A stretch of DNA of 64,000 bases from Micromonospora peucetia (GCF_900091625.1 NZ_FMIC01000002.1:3782001-3846000); one strand, 5' to 3'. Shown: positions 16,711 through 24,866, counted from the stretch's first letter. Numbers and translations: made by a program. Notes: generated from the letters alone by a model not told the origin.

Positions 16711-18120
16711 ATGTCCGGCGTGCCTCACCACCTCGCGCGCTGGCTCGGCCTCGCCGGCTCGACGCTGCTCGCCGTGGCCGCGTTCCTCGGCGGAGCGCTG
16801 CCCGGCGGCGACCTGCGCCCCAACCCGGTCAGCATCTGGCAGGGCCCGCACGGCCCGCTGATCATCGCCGCCTGGGCGGTCGGCACCGGCCTGATGGCGT
16901 ACGCCTGGTGGGCGTTGCGCGACCGGGTGCCGTCGACCCGTTGGGCGTTGGTCACCGTCGGGCTCTGGCTGCTTCCGCTGCTGGTCGCGCCGCCGCTGGG
17001 CAGCCGGGACGTCTACGCGTACGCCTGCCAGGGCGCCAGCTACTCCGCCGGGATCAATCCGTACGAGCAGGGCGTCTCCGCGCTGCCGTGCCCGTGGCTG
17101 GACACCATCTCCTACATCTGGCGGGACACCTCGGCCCCGTACGGGCCGCTGTTCGTGCTGATCGCCGGGGCCGTGGTGAAGGCGACCGGTTCGCTCTACG
17201 GCAGCATCGTGCTGTTCCGGCTGCTCGCCGTGGTCGGAGTGGGGCTGACGGCGGCCTGCCTGCCGGCGCTGGCCCGACGCTGCGGCGTACCGGCCGGCCG
17301 GGCGGTCTGGCTGGCGCTGGGCTCGCCACTGATCGGGGTGCACCTGGTCTCGGGGGCGCACAACGACGCGCTGATGGTGGGGCTGCTCGTCGCCGGGCTG
17401 GCCGTCGTGGTGTCCCGACCAGGTCGCCCCGGCCCGCTGCTCGCCGGGGGAGTGCTGCTCGGCCTGGCCACCGCGATCAAGGTGACCGCGCTGGTCGTGG
17501 TGCCGTTCGCCGCGCTGGCCGCCATCGTCGGGGCGTACTCGATCAGGGCGCTGGTGCGCGACGGCGGGTGGGTGGTCGGCGGGGCGGTCGCCGCCGTGGT
17601 CGGCGCGACCCTCGCCACCGGCCTGGGCTTCGGCTGGGTGACCGGGCTGGAGCAGGGCGGCCTGGTGATCGCCTGGACCTCGCCGCCGACGGCGGTGGGG
17701 CAGACCGTCGCCTACCTGGCCGCACCCTTCGGCTGGCACGGCGACCCGCTGCCGGTAACCCGGGGGATCGGCATGGCGGCGCTGGCGCTGCTGCTGCTCT
17801 GGCTGTGGTGGCGGGCCCGCACCCGGGAGCCGATCTGGCACGCCGGCCTGGCGCTGGCCGCCACCGTCGCGCTCGCCCCGCTGTTCCACCCCTGGTACTG
17901 GACCTGGCCGCTGGCGGTGCTCGCGGCCACCTCACGGCGCACCGGCTGGTTCGCGGTGGTCACGATCGTCTCGTCGTTCCTGGTGCTCGCCGACGGCACG
18001 GGGCTGGCCCGCTACACCAAGACCGTCGGGGCGCCGCTGATGACGCTGTTCGTGATCGTGGTGGTGGTCCGCTTGGTACGGTCGGCCCGGGCGGCCCGTC
18101 GACCGGCCGCCGTGGACTGA
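16711..18120 (+). CDS. mptB: MptB-like alpha-1,6-mannosyltransferase, first of a tandem pair
   Basis: A 469-residue GT-C membrane enzyme with about 12 transmembrane helices. Family hallmarks are APPLGSRDVYAYACQG with its acidic residue in the first extracytoplasmic loop, NPYEQGVSALPCPWLDTI, RDTSAPYGPLFV, GVHLVSGAHNDALMVGLL, a Lys in LATAIKVTALVV, and ALAATVALAPLFHPWYWTWPLAVLA split over two helices. In corynebacteria MptB uses polyprenyl-phosphate-mannose to build the alpha-1,6-mannan core of lipomannan; actinomycetes outside that group make related glycolipids. The ATG at 16711 is used. A paralogue follows 14 bp downstream, so the pair is an operon. Confidence 0.85.
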   Translation: MSGVPHHLARWLGLAGSTLLAVAAFLGGALPGGDLRPNPVSIWQGPHGPLIIAAWAVGTGLMAYAWWALRDRVPSTRWALVTVGLWLLPLLVAPPLGSRDVYAYACQGASYSAGINPYEQGVSALPCPWLDTISYIWRDTSAPYGPLFVLIAGAVVKATGSLYGSIVLFRLLAVVGVGLTAACLPALARRCGVPAGRAVWLALGSPLIGVHLVSGAHNDALMVGLLVAGLAVVVSRPGRPGPLLAGGVLLGLATAIKVTALVVVPFAALAAIVGAYSIRALVRDGGWVVGGAVAAVVGATLATGLGFGWVTGLEQGGLVIAWTSPPTAVGQTVAYLAAPFGWHGDPLPVTRGIGMAALALLLLWLWWRARTREPIWHAGLALAATVALAPLFHPWYWTWPLAVLAATSRRTGWFAVVTIVSSFLVLADGTGLARYTKTVGAPLMTLFVIVVVVRLVRSARAARRPAAVD

Positions 18121-18134
18121 GGAGAGGGCCGCCG

Positions 18135-19688
18135 GTGACCACTCCCGGCACCCCGCCGGTCCCGCCTGGCTTTCCGCCGTCGCCTGACTCTCCGTCGCCG
18201 CCGGCCGGCCCTCCGCCGTCGCCGGGCACCCCGCAGCCTGACCCTTCGCCGTCGCCCGGTACCGCCCGGCTCGCGCGCTACGCCGGGTTGGCCGGTGCGG
18301 TGCTGCTGGCCGTCGCCGGCTTGCTGGGCGGCGCGCTGCCCGACACCGCCTCGGCGCGGGGCGGTCGCCCCGCCGACGAGCCGTGGACCGTCGCGCTGTG
18401 GCTGGCCGGCACCGCCCTGCTGGTCGGCGCCTGGTGGGCGCTGCGCCGGGGCGCACCGTCGACGCGGTGGGCGTACCTGACCGCCGGGCTGTGGGCGCTG
18501 CCGCTGCTGGCCGCCCCGCCGCTGGGCAGCCGGGACGTCTACTCCTACGCCTGCCAGGGCTGGGCGTACGCGCACGGCGTCGACCCGTACGCCACCGGGG
18601 TGGCCGAGGCCGGCTGCCCCTGGGTGGAGGCGGTCGCGCCGATCTGGCGGGACACCCCCGCGCCGTACGGGCCGATCTTCGTGCTGCTCGCCGCGCTCGC
18701 CGTGACCCTCGGCGGTGGCCTGGTGGGCGCGATCGTGGCGTTCCGGCTGCTCGCGGTCGCCGGGGTGCTGCTGGCCGCCCTCTGCCTGCCGGGGCTGGCC
18801 CGGGCCGCCGGCGTGCCCACCCGCCGGGCGGCCTGGCTGGCGCTGGCCTGCCCGCTGGTCGGGGTGCACCTGGTGGCCGGCGCGCACAACGACGCGGTGA
18901 TGCTCGGGCTGCTCCTGCTGGGCCTGCTGGTGCTCGTCCGCGGCCCCGGCCGGCCCGGGCCGCTGCTGCTGGCCGGGGCGCTGCTCGGGCTGGCGGTGAC
19001 CGTGAAGGCGACCGCAGTGGTGGTGCTCCCGTTCGCGGCGCTGGCCGCCGTGCCCAGTCGCCACACCCTGCGGGCGCTGCTGCGCGACGGCGGCTGGCTG
19101 GCCGGCGGGGTGCTCGGCGCGCTGGCGGTCACCTCGCTGTTGTCCGGCCTCGGCCTCGGCTGGGTGGGTGGGTTGACCCGCAGCGGCGACTCCGAGCAGT
19201 GGACGTCGCCGCCGACGGCGGTGGGCTTCGTGATCGACTACGCGGGTGGGCTCGCCGGTCGCGAGCCGGGCGCGGTGCCGGCGACCCGCGCGGCGGCGCT
19301 GCTGCTGCTCGCCGTGCTGGTGACAACGCTGTGGTGGCGGGCCTGGTCGGCGCTGCGCCACCTCGACGCCACCCGCCCGGATGCCGCCCGAACCCGGGTC
19401 GCCCTGCTCGGGGCCGGGCTGGCGCTGGCTGCCACGGTCGTGCTGGCCCCGGTCTTCCACCCCTGGTACGCCACCTGGCCGCTGGCCCTGCTCGCGGTCG
19501 CCGCGAGGCGGACCACCTGGTTCGTTGCGCCCTGCGCGGCGGCGGCCTTCCTCGCCCTGCCCGACGGCACCAACCTGGCCCGGTTCACCAAGGCCCCGGG
19601 CGCGCTGGCGATGACCGCGCTGGTGCTCGGGCTGGCGGTGTGGGGCCTGCTCCGGCTGCGCCGGACCCGCGTCGCGCGTACCGGCTGA
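18135..19688 (+). CDS. mptB: MptB-like alpha-1,6-mannosyltransferase, second of a tandem pair
   Basis: A 517-residue paralogue of the preceding protein, sharing APPLGSRDVYSYACQG, RDTPAPYGPIFVLLA, GVHLVAGAHNDAVMLGLLL, VTVKATAVVVLPFAALAA, WTSPPTAVGFVIDYAGG and APVFHPWYATWPLALLA. It differs by a proline-rich cytoplasmic N-terminal tail of about 38 residues (PPVPPGFPPSPDSPSPP and similar), likely disordered. The GTG at 18135 has GGAGAGG seven nt upstream, right after the stop of the first copy. Tandem duplication followed by divergence is the obvious origin; the two may add successive mannoses or act as a pair. The stop lies in a short 20-bp-spaced GGCTGACGGG duplication. Confidence 0.85.
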   Translation: MTTPGTPPVPPGFPPSPDSPSPPAGPPPSPGTPQPDPSPSPGTARLARYAGLAGAVLLAVAGLLGGALPDTASARGGRPADEPWTVALWLAGTALLVGAWWALRRGAPSTRWAYLTAGLWALPLLAAPPLGSRDVYSYACQGWAYAHGVDPYATGVAEAGCPWVEAVAPIWRDTPAPYGPIFVLLAALAVTLGGGLVGAIVAFRLLAVAGVLLAALCLPGLARAAGVPTRRAAWLALACPLVGVHLVAGAHNDAVMLGLLLLGLLVLVRGPGRPGPLLLAGALLGLAVTVKATAVVVLPFAALAAVPSRHTLRALLRDGGWLAGGVLGALAVTSLLSGLGLGWVGGLTRSGDSEQWTSPPTAVGFVIDYAGGLAGREPGAVPATRAAALLLLAVLVTTLWWRAWSALRHLDATRPDAARTRVALLGAGLALAATVVLAPVFHPWYATWPLALLAVAARRTTWFVAPCAAAAFLALPDGTNLARFTKAPGALAMTALVLGLAVWGLLRLRRTRVARTG

Positions 19689-20020
19689 CGGGGCCGCGCC
19701 CTGGCTGACGGGATCGCCCTCTGCGCGCCCACGTACGACCTGCTGCGGCGCGTGGTTGCGGAGCAGCGGCGTAGGCCGTGGGCCCGGATCTGGACTGAGG
19801 CCCGTACTGGCCACCGCCGACCACCTCGACGCCCACGACGAGGAATGGGAGGCGACCCTGCGCTGACCGCCCGCCCGCCGCCGCGAGCGCCCTTCCGGCG
19901 AATGTCGGTCGCCCCGCCACTCGCCGCCGTTGATCGGCCGCGGCGAGTGGAACACCACGGCTGTCAAAACGGTCCGGTGACAGCCATGCCGTTCCACCGA
20001 TCCCGCGGGGTGCCGAAGGC
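19689..20020. other. Intergenic stretch with a decayed coding remnant and a hairpin
   Basis: After a second copy of GGCTGACGGG at 19703 there is no intact gene. One short frame, 19806-19866 (+), reads LATADHLDAHDEEWEATLR followed by a stop; this has the look of an ordinary protein C-terminus, and PTYDLLRRVVAEQ at about 19732 in another frame may belong to the same lost gene. The hairpin element at 19947 closes the region. I cannot name the parent family. Confidence 0.35.
19947..19997. repeat. Dispersed hairpin element, family B copy 1
   Basis: GTGGAACACCACGGCTGTCA (19947-19966) faces TGACAGCCATGCCGTTCCAC (19978-19997), complementary in 17 of 20 positions; the loop is AAACGGTCCGG. Copies 2 (21527) and 3 (63517) share the arms and an asymmetric AAA...CGG loop. 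It lies between convergent genes. Confidence 0.85.
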
Positions 20021-21022
20021 CTACGGGACCCGCTCGGTGGTGCGCCCGCAGGTCGGGCAGCGGTCGCTGGTGACGGTCGGCTTGGGTGCGCGCAGACGCT
20101 TGCGTAGGGCGATCGTCAGCGGCAGCAGCGCGGGGCCGGCCAGGCCGATCACGACGGCCGTCGCGGCGAGCGCGTACCAGCCCGGGTTGGGCGCGCCGCG
20201 CATGTTGCCGTCGATCGCGCCGGCCAGCGGGTGCAGGAAGAGCAGGCCGATCGGGGTCAGCAGCACCGCCAGCGCCCAGCCGCCCCGATGGTCGGCGCGC
20301 AGGGCGAGCCCCGTGCCGAGCAGCAGGACCACCACGAGCAGTACCACGGCGGCGCCGGGCAGGATCCCGCTCGCCGTCCAATCGTAGTAGCTGGCGTATT
20401 GGGGCAGAAGGTTGACACCTGCGAGGACGCCGGCGGCGACGACGAGCAGGGGCGCTGCCTGGAGCAGCGGCGGCAGCCGCTCGGGAAGGCCGAGCGCCAC
20501 CAACCCCAACCCGACCTGCGGCAGCAGGACGAACAGCGGCGGTCGGGGCAGGCCGGCGAGGGCCGCGACCGGCACCACCGCCACCGTGAGCAGCAGGGCG
20601 AGGGCCACGGCGCGGCGGGTCCAGCGACCCGGGGCCGCCGCGTACACCACCGCGGCGAGGAGCCAGGCGGCCCAGACGCCGATCCCGAGCGAGACGAACG
20701 GCCCGGCGCTCGGCACACCCCACTCCGCTCGCGGTGGCCGCAGTTCCAGCACCGACCAGACCGCCGCCAGGGCGGTCGCGGTGAGGAAGGCGAGGACGGC
20801 GGCGAGGCGTACGCCCGGGATCAGGTCGGCGGCCCCGGCGGCCCGCAGCCGCTGGCGCAGGCCGCCGCGCAGCAGGTCCGCGGCGTCCGCTGGCGAGGGC
20901 CAGCGCCGACCCGGCCCGGCCAGGTCGAGGTAGGTACCGACGATCTCCGCGCCGCGCGCCCGCCGGTAGTCGGCCGGGTAGGCCCGTAGCAGGCGGTGGT
21001 AGCGCCGCTCCAACTCGCTCAC
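20021..21022 (-). CDS. Membrane protein co-encoded with a PadR regulator
   Basis: A 333-residue protein. The N-terminal 70 residues are cytosolic (SELERRYHRLLRAYPADYRR ... DAADLLRGGLRQRLR), a stretch common to actinobacterial PadR-partner membrane proteins. About eight hydrophobic segments follow, then a short tail with a CPTCGRT motif that could bind zinc or form a disulphide. The GTG at 21022 overlaps the padR stop by four bases (GTGA), so translation is coupled. Such pairs usually have the PadR regulator controlling membrane or transport functions; the ligand is unknown. It converges on the mannosyltransferase operon with a family B hairpin between. Confidence 0.8.
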   Translation of the reverse strand: MSELERRYHRLLRAYPADYRRARGAEIVGTYLDLAGPGRRWPSPADAADLLRGGLRQRLRAAGAADLIPGVRLAAVLAFLTATALAAVWSVLELRPPRAEWGVPSAGPFVSLGIGVWAAWLLAAVVYAAAPGRWTRRAVALALLLTVAVVPVAALAGLPRPPLFVLLPQVGLGLVALGLPERLPPLLQAAPLLVVAAGVLAGVNLLPQYASYYDWTASGILPGAAVVLLVVVLLLGTGLALRADHRGGWALAVLLTPIGLLFLHPLAGAIDGNMRGAPNPGWYALAATAVVIGLAGPALLPLTIALRKRLRAPKPTVTSDRCPTCGRTTERVP

Positions 21023-21378
21023 GCCAACCCTCCGGCGGTACGCGGGGCGAGCGGTCGGGCCGCGCGGGCGCGTAGCCGGGCGGTGGCCGCCTCGACGTTG
21101 CGGCGCAGGCGCTCGGTCTCGGCGCTCAGGGTGGCGTCGCCAGCGGGGGAGAGGCGGTAGTAGCGGCGCAGCCGGCCGTCCACCACCTCCTCCCGGTCGA
21201 CTTCGACCAGGTTGGCGTCGGTCAGCCGGTCGAGTGCGCCATAGAGGGTGCCGGGGCGCAGCGACACGCGCCCGTCGGAGAGGGCGGCGACCTCGCCGAT
21301 CAGGCCGTAGCCGTGCATCGGCGCGCCGGCCAGCGCGGTGAGGATCAGGAAGGTCGGCTCGCGCAGCGGTGTGTCCAC
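21019..21378 (-). CDS. PadR-family transcriptional regulator
   Basis: A 119-residue PadR repressor-type protein. LREPTFLILTALAGAPMHGYGLIGEVAAL is the recognition winged helix, VSLRPGTLYGALDRLTDANLVEVDREEVVDGRLRRYYRLS gives helix 3 and the wing, and LRRNVEAATARLRARAARP is the C-terminal dimer helix, short as in PadR subfamily 2. The GTG at 21378 lacks a ribosome site and lies 6 nt after a TATATT -10 element. That element sits in the centre of a 20-bp inverted repeat, so autorepression is likely. It is the first gene of a two-gene operon with the membrane protein. Confidence 0.9.
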   Translation of the reverse strand: MDTPLREPTFLILTALAGAPMHGYGLIGEVAALSDGRVSLRPGTLYGALDRLTDANLVEVDREEVVDGRLRRYYRLSPAGDATLSAETERLRRNVEAATARLRARAARPLAPRTAGGLA

Positions 21379-21397
21379 GTCCGCAATATAACGGACG
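21378..21397 (-). promoter_or_regulatory. Inverted repeat over the padR -10 element, probable operator
   Basis: CGTCCG and CGGACG form perfect 6-bp arms around TTATATTG (minus strand); the -10 TATATT occupies the spacer and the GTG start abuts the downstream arm. A repressor bound here would block initiation. Confidence 0.6.
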
Positions 21398-21526
21398 CGA
21401 AGGTATCCCGATGGCCGTTACGCGGCCTAGCGGAGGAATCGTTCCGGCTGCGTCGCTCAGCGGTGCGGCTGCCTGCGCTGCCGCCTCGACGGGGCGGTGC
21501 GGACACTGAGCGTGGATCGGTCGGGT

Positions 21527-21582
21527 CGAGTGGAACACCATGGCTGTCACCGAGGGTTTTGACAGCCATGGTGTTCCACTCG
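21527..21582. repeat. Dispersed hairpin element, family B copy 2
   Basis: The arms 21527-21549 and 21560-21582 are perfectly complementary over 23 bp (CGAGTGGAACACCATGGCTG...). The loop is CCGAGGGTTT, which read on the minus strand gives AAACCCTCGG, matching copies 1 and 3, so this copy is inverted relative to them. It lies between glnA1 and padR. The adjacent 21398-21526 shows nothing else. Confidence 0.9.
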
Positions 21583-21612
21583 TGAGTCGCGGAGCCGGCG
21601 AGCCCGGCAGCG

Positions 21613-21644
21613 CAGAAGGCCCCGGGTGAACCCGGGGCCTTCTG
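21613..21644 (-). terminator. Strong hairpin terminator after glnA1
   Basis: CAGAAGGCCCCGGG (21613-21626) and CCCGGGGCCTTCTG (21631-21644) are perfectly complementary with a TGAA loop, 19 bp beyond the glnA1 stop. Confidence 0.8.
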
Positions 21645-21662
21645 CGAAGGTTGCCTGCTGCG

Positions 21663-23087
21663 TCAGCAGTCGTAGTACATGGCGAACTCGTGCGGGGTCG
21701 GGCGCAGGCGCACCGGGTCGACCTCGTTGGCCCGCTTCCACTCGATCCAGGTCGAGATCAGGTCGGGCGTGAACACCCCACCGTCGAGCAGGTAGTCGTG
21801 GTCGGCCTCCAGCGAGTCGAGCACCGCCGACAGCGAGCCCGGCACCTGCTTGACGTCGCCCCACTCCTCCGGCGGCAGGTCGTAGAGGTCCTTGTCGATC
21901 GGCGCCGGCGGCTCGATCTTGCTCTTGATGCCGTCCAGGCCGGCCATCATCATCGCCGAGAAGGCCAGGTAGACGTTGGCCGACGGGTCCGGCACGCGGA
22001 ACTCGACCCGCTTGGCCTTCGGGTTGCTACCGGTCACCGGGATGCGGGTGCAGGCGGAGCGGTTGCGCTGCGAGTAGACCAGGTTGACCGGCGCCTCGAA
22101 GCCCGGCACCAGCCGGCGGTACGAGTTGATCGTCGGGTTGGTGAAGGCCAGCAGCGACGGGGCGTGGTGCAGCAGGCCGCCGATGTACCAGCGGGCCATG
22201 TCCGACAGGCCGGCGTAGCCGGTCTCGTCGTAGAACAGCGGCTCGCCGTTCAGCCAGAGGCTCTGGTGGGTGTGCATGCCGGAGCCGTTGTCACCGAAGA
22301 GCGGCTTCGGCATGAACGTCGCGGTCTTGCCGTTGGCCCAGGTCTCGTTCTTCACGATGTACTTGAAGAGCTGGAGCTGGTCGGCGGCGTGCAGCAGCGT
22401 CGAGAACTTGTAGTTGATCTCGGACTGGCCGGCGGTGCCCACCTCGTGGTGCGAGCGCTCCACGGTGAACCCGCTGTCGATGAGCCGGCGCACGATGCTG
22501 TCGCGCAGGTCGGCGAGGTGATCGACCGGCGGCACCGGGAAGTAACCACCCTTGTACGGGGTCTTGTAGCCGCGGTTGCCGCCCGGCTCCTCGCGGCCGC
22601 TGTTCCAGGCGCCCTCGATCGAGTCGATGTAGTAGAACGACTGGTGCGCCGAGGTCTCGTGGCGGATGGAGTCGAAGATGTAGAACTCCGCCTCCGCGCC
22701 GAAGTACGCGGTGTCGGCGATGCCGCTGGCGGCCAGGTAGGCCTCGGCCTTCTTCGCCACGTTGCGCGGGTCCCGGCTGTAGGCCTCGCGGGTGAACGGG
22801 TCGTGGATGAAGAAGTTGAGCGCGATGGTCTTCTGCGCCCGGAAGGGGTCGACGAAGGCGGAGGCGACGTCCGGGAGCAGGAGCATGTCCGACTCGTGGA
22901 TTGCCTGGAAACCGCGGATCGACGACCCGTCGAAGGCCAGGCCATCGGTGAAGAAAGCGTCGTCGACGGACTCGACCGGCAGATTGAAGTGCTGCATCAC
23001 GCCGGGCAGGTCACAGAAACGTACGTCGACGAACTTCACGTCCTCGTTCTTGAGGTATCGCAGGAGTTCCTCGGGATTGGCGAACAC
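21663..23087 (-). CDS. glnA: Type I glutamine synthetase GlnA1
   Basis: A 474-residue glutamine synthetase, the main ammonium-assimilating enzyme. [19 protein letters not shown], the metal-site [27 protein letters not shown] and the ATP-binding [19 protein letters not shown] are present. [16 protein letters not shown] carries the conserved tyrosine that GlnE adenylylates, so this copy is subject to covalent control, unlike GlnA2. The GTG at 23087 follows AGGAGGACGT; upstream in-frame codons lack support. A GlnR-like box lies about 80 bp upstream and a strong terminator follows, suggesting a monocistronic, nitrogen-regulated gene. Confidence 0.97.
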   Translation of the reverse strand: MFANPEELLRYLKNEDVKFVDVRFCDLPGVMQHFNLPVESVDDAFFTDGLAFDGSSIRGFQAIHESDMLLLPDVASAFVDPFRAQKTIALNFFIHDPFTREAYSRDPRNVAKKAEAYLAASGIADTAYFGAEAEFYIFDSIRHETSAHQSFYYIDSIEGAWNSGREEPGGNRGYKTPYKGGYFPVPPVDHLADLRDSIVRRLIDSGFTVERSHHEVGTAGQSEINYKFSTLLHAADQLQLFKYIVKNETWANGKTATFMPKPLFGDNGSGMHTHQSLWLNGEPLFYDETGYAGLSDMARWYIGGLLHHAPSLLAFTNPTINSYRRLVPGFEAPVNLVYSQRNRSACTRIPVTGSNPKAKRVEFRVPDPSANVYLAFSAMMMAGLDGIKSKIEPPAPIDKDLYDLPPEEWGDVKQVPGSLSAVLDSLEADHDYLLDGGVFTPDLISTWIEWKRANEVDPVRLRPTPHEFAMYYDC

Positions 23088-23165
23088 ACGTCCTCCTGGC
23101 ACGTCCACGGTGGCTGGGCTCCTAGCGACGCTATGGCCGTGCGGTTGCCCTGCCATGTCTTGAGT

Positions 23166-23181
23166 GTTTCTGCCGTGTTAC
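23166..23181 (-). promoter_or_regulatory. GlnR-type box upstream of glnA1
   Basis: On the minus strand GTAAC-ACGGCA-GAAAC matches exactly the a1-n6-b1 half of the actinobacterial GlnR consensus (gTnAC-n6-GaAAC). It is about 80 bp upstream of the glnA1 start codon. A second adjacent half-site pair is not evident. Confidence 0.6.
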
Positions 23182-23364
23182 GTCCCTCGCGGAGCGTCAT
23201 CCGCGCCGCTCGGGCAGGCCGGACCACGCGACGGGACGCCACCGGCGGTGCCATTGTATTGACACTTGCTCGCTTTCGCCCCTTTTCGCGGCTTGGGTGT
23301 GGGCTGGAGCTCGCCATCGACCGGCCCGCCGCCGACCGTCCCCGATCCGTCCGCACGCCCTGGA

Positions 23365-23370
23365 TACCCT
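23365..23370 (+). promoter_or_regulatory. -10 element TACCCT, leaderless-type start of the RDD gene
   Basis: TACCCT lies 8 nt before the GTG at 23379, with no ribosome site between. Confidence 0.45.
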
Positions 23371-23378
23371 TGACCGTT

Positions 23379-23780
23379 GTGAGCAACCCGCATGATCGCC
23401 CCGTACCGCCCGCGTCGGATTCCACCTTCACCCCGCCCAGCCTGGGACGCCGGTTCGGCGCGCTGGTGATCGACTGGGTGCTCTGCGTCCTCATCGCCCG
23501 GGGCTTCGCCGACCCGGTCCGCGACGGATGGGCCCCCGTGCTGGTGCTGATCCTGGAGTACGGCTTCTTCCTCGGGCTCTTCGCGCAGACGCCCGGCATG
23601 TTCATCACGAAGATCCGCTGTGTCGGCTGGGCCGACGGAGGTCGCATCGGGGTGGCCCGCGCACTGCTGCGCGGCCTGCTGCTCGCCCTGGTCGTCCCGG
23701 CCCTGCTGATGGACGGCCACCGCCGTGGCCTGCACGACCGCCTCACAGCCTCCGTAATCACCGAAGCCCCCCGCCCCTAA
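23379..23780 (+). CDS. RDD-family membrane protein
   Basis: A 133-residue protein with the RDD signature LGRRFGALVIDWVLC in the first helix, a second hydrophobic segment WAPVLVLILEYGFFLGLF, the amphipathic QTPGMFITKIRCVGWADGG, a third helix LLRGLLLALVVPALL and the terminal DGHRRGLHDRLT. RDD proteins are small inner-membrane proteins, some implicated in transport or antiport. The position next to glnA1 and a DUF4191 gene matches the mycobacterial order (Rv2219A). Function is unknown. Confidence 0.88.
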   Translation: MSNPHDRPVPPASDSTFTPPSLGRRFGALVIDWVLCVLIARGFADPVRDGWAPVLVLILEYGFFLGLFAQTPGMFITKIRCVGWADGGRIGVARALLRGLLLALVVPALLMDGHRRGLHDRLTASVITEAPRP

Positions 23781-23838
23781 CCACCCCTGCCCCTGCCCCG
23801 CCCTGCCCTGCCCTGCCCCGCCCCGCCCCGCCCCGCCC

Positions 23839-23913
23839 CCGCGATCTTGCACTTTTGGCCCCGTCAAATGGGATATATGCCTTGCTGCGAGGGCTGAAAC
23901 TGCAAGATCGCGG
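23839..23913. repeat. Dispersed hairpin element, family A copy 3
   Basis: CCGCGATCTTGCACTTT (23839-23855) and AAACTGCAAGATCGCGG (23897-23913) pair with one mismatch; the interior begins TGGCCCCGT and includes ATG, as in copies 1 and 2. It is flanked by a CCCTG/CCCCG-rich simple repeat (23783-23838) on the left and by GGCGCGGGGCGG-type low-complexity sequence (23914-24105) on the right. No gene is visible in the 380-bp convergent gap. Confidence 0.85.
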
Positions 23914-24112
23914 ACTGCGGCGCGGGCGGCGCGCTGCGGCGCGGGGCGGCGGCGCGGGACTGCGGCGCGGGGCGGCAGCGCGGCGAGGCAGAGGGGCGAT
24001 GGCGGAGCAGACGCGGGGCGCGGCGGCGGGGCGGGGCGGCGGGGCGGGGCGGCGGCGCGGGGCGGTACCGCGGGAAGTAGCGCGGGGGCGGAAGGAAGGC
24101 GGGGGACAGGCG

Positions 24113-24145
24113 AAGAGCCGGGCCCGTCGAACGGGTCCGGCTCTT
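24113..24145 (-). terminator. Terminator hairpin after the DUF4191 gene
   Basis: AGAGCCGGGCCCGT pairs with ACGGGTCCGGCTCT (13 of 14) around a short loop; on the minus strand the hairpin follows the stop by 18 bp. Confidence 0.75.
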
Positions 24146-24163
24146 TCGCGTACGTCTGGTGGG

Positions 24164-24853
24164 TCAGCGACCGCGCGACTGGCGGAAGGCGCTGCCCGAG
24201 GGCCGCATGTTCTTCGGGATCGCGCCCTTGGGCATCTGCGGGCGGGCGGTGAGCGCCTTGAGCCGCTTGTCCAGCGAGTTGACGTCCTTGCCGCTGAGGT
24301 TGCGCGGCAGCCGCATCAGCGTCATCCGCAGCTTGCGGATCGGCAGCTCGCCCTCCTCCTGCCCGATGATGTAGTCGAAGAGCGGAGCGGAGCCGATCAC
24401 CTTCGCCAGCCGCCGCTTCTCCTGCCCGAGCAGGCCGCGTACCCGCTGCGGGTTGCCCTCCGCCAGCAGGATCACGCCGGGCCGGCCGATGACCAGGTGG
24501 ATCATGTCCATCTGGGTGGTGGAGCTGACCGCCGGGGTGACCCGCCAGTCGCCGCGCATGTTCTCCATGATCTGGGCCGCCGCGCCGGGCTGCCCCTCGG
24601 CGGCGTTCATCATTGCCCGGTTGGATCGCAGGTTGAGCACGATCAGCAGGCAGAGCAGGGCGAACAGGATGCCCAGTGGCAGCCAGATCCAGCCCCAGAG
24701 CAGGACAGCGACCACGGTGAGCGCGAGCGGGATCAGCACCGCGCCGGCGGCCATCGGTGCGAACCACCGGTCCTGCTTGGCGGTGAACTTGAACACCATC
24801 CCGATCTGCTTCAGCCGTTGGCCGAACGAGACCTTCTCCTGGGGCTTTGCCAT
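24164..24853 (-). CDS. DUF4191 domain membrane protein
   Basis: A 229-residue actinobacterial protein of the DUF4191 family (Rv2219-like). The N-terminus is basic and cytosolic (AKPQEKVSFGQRLKQIGMVF), two adjacent helices follow (PMAAGAVLIPLALTVVAVLL and WIWLPLGILFALLCLLIVLN), and the rest is a soluble domain with VIGRPGVILLAEG, a segment typical of the family, and KRRLAKVIG. The C-terminus is Lys/Arg-rich (KALTARPQMPKGAIPKNMRP). Function unknown; it is conserved next to lipA and glnA1 in many actinobacteria. The ATG at 24853 lies 7 nt after a TAGACT -10 element, with no Shine-Dalgarno. Confidence 0.9.
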   Translation of the reverse strand: MAKPQEKVSFGQRLKQIGMVFKFTAKQDRWFAPMAAGAVLIPLALTVVAVLLWGWIWLPLGILFALLCLLIVLNLRSNRAMMNAAEGQPGAAAQIMENMRGDWRVTPAVSSTTQMDMIHLVIGRPGVILLAEGNPQRVRGLLGQEKRRLAKVIGSAPLFDYIIGQEEGELPIRKLRMTLMRLPRNLSGKDVNSLDKRLKALTARPQMPKGAIPKNMRPSGSAFRQSRGR

Positions 24854-24860
24854 GCCGCAG

Positions 24861-24866
24861 AGTCTA
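24861..24866 (-). promoter_or_regulatory. -10 element TAGACT, leaderless-type start of the DUF4191 gene
   Basis: TAGACT on the minus strand ends 7 nt before the ATG at 24853; nothing resembling a ribosome site lies between. Confidence 0.5.

Noticed and set aside
23914..24105. Possible gene in the GGCGCGGGGCGG-rich stretch
   Set aside because: Open frames exist only because of low-complexity GC repeats; no start signals.
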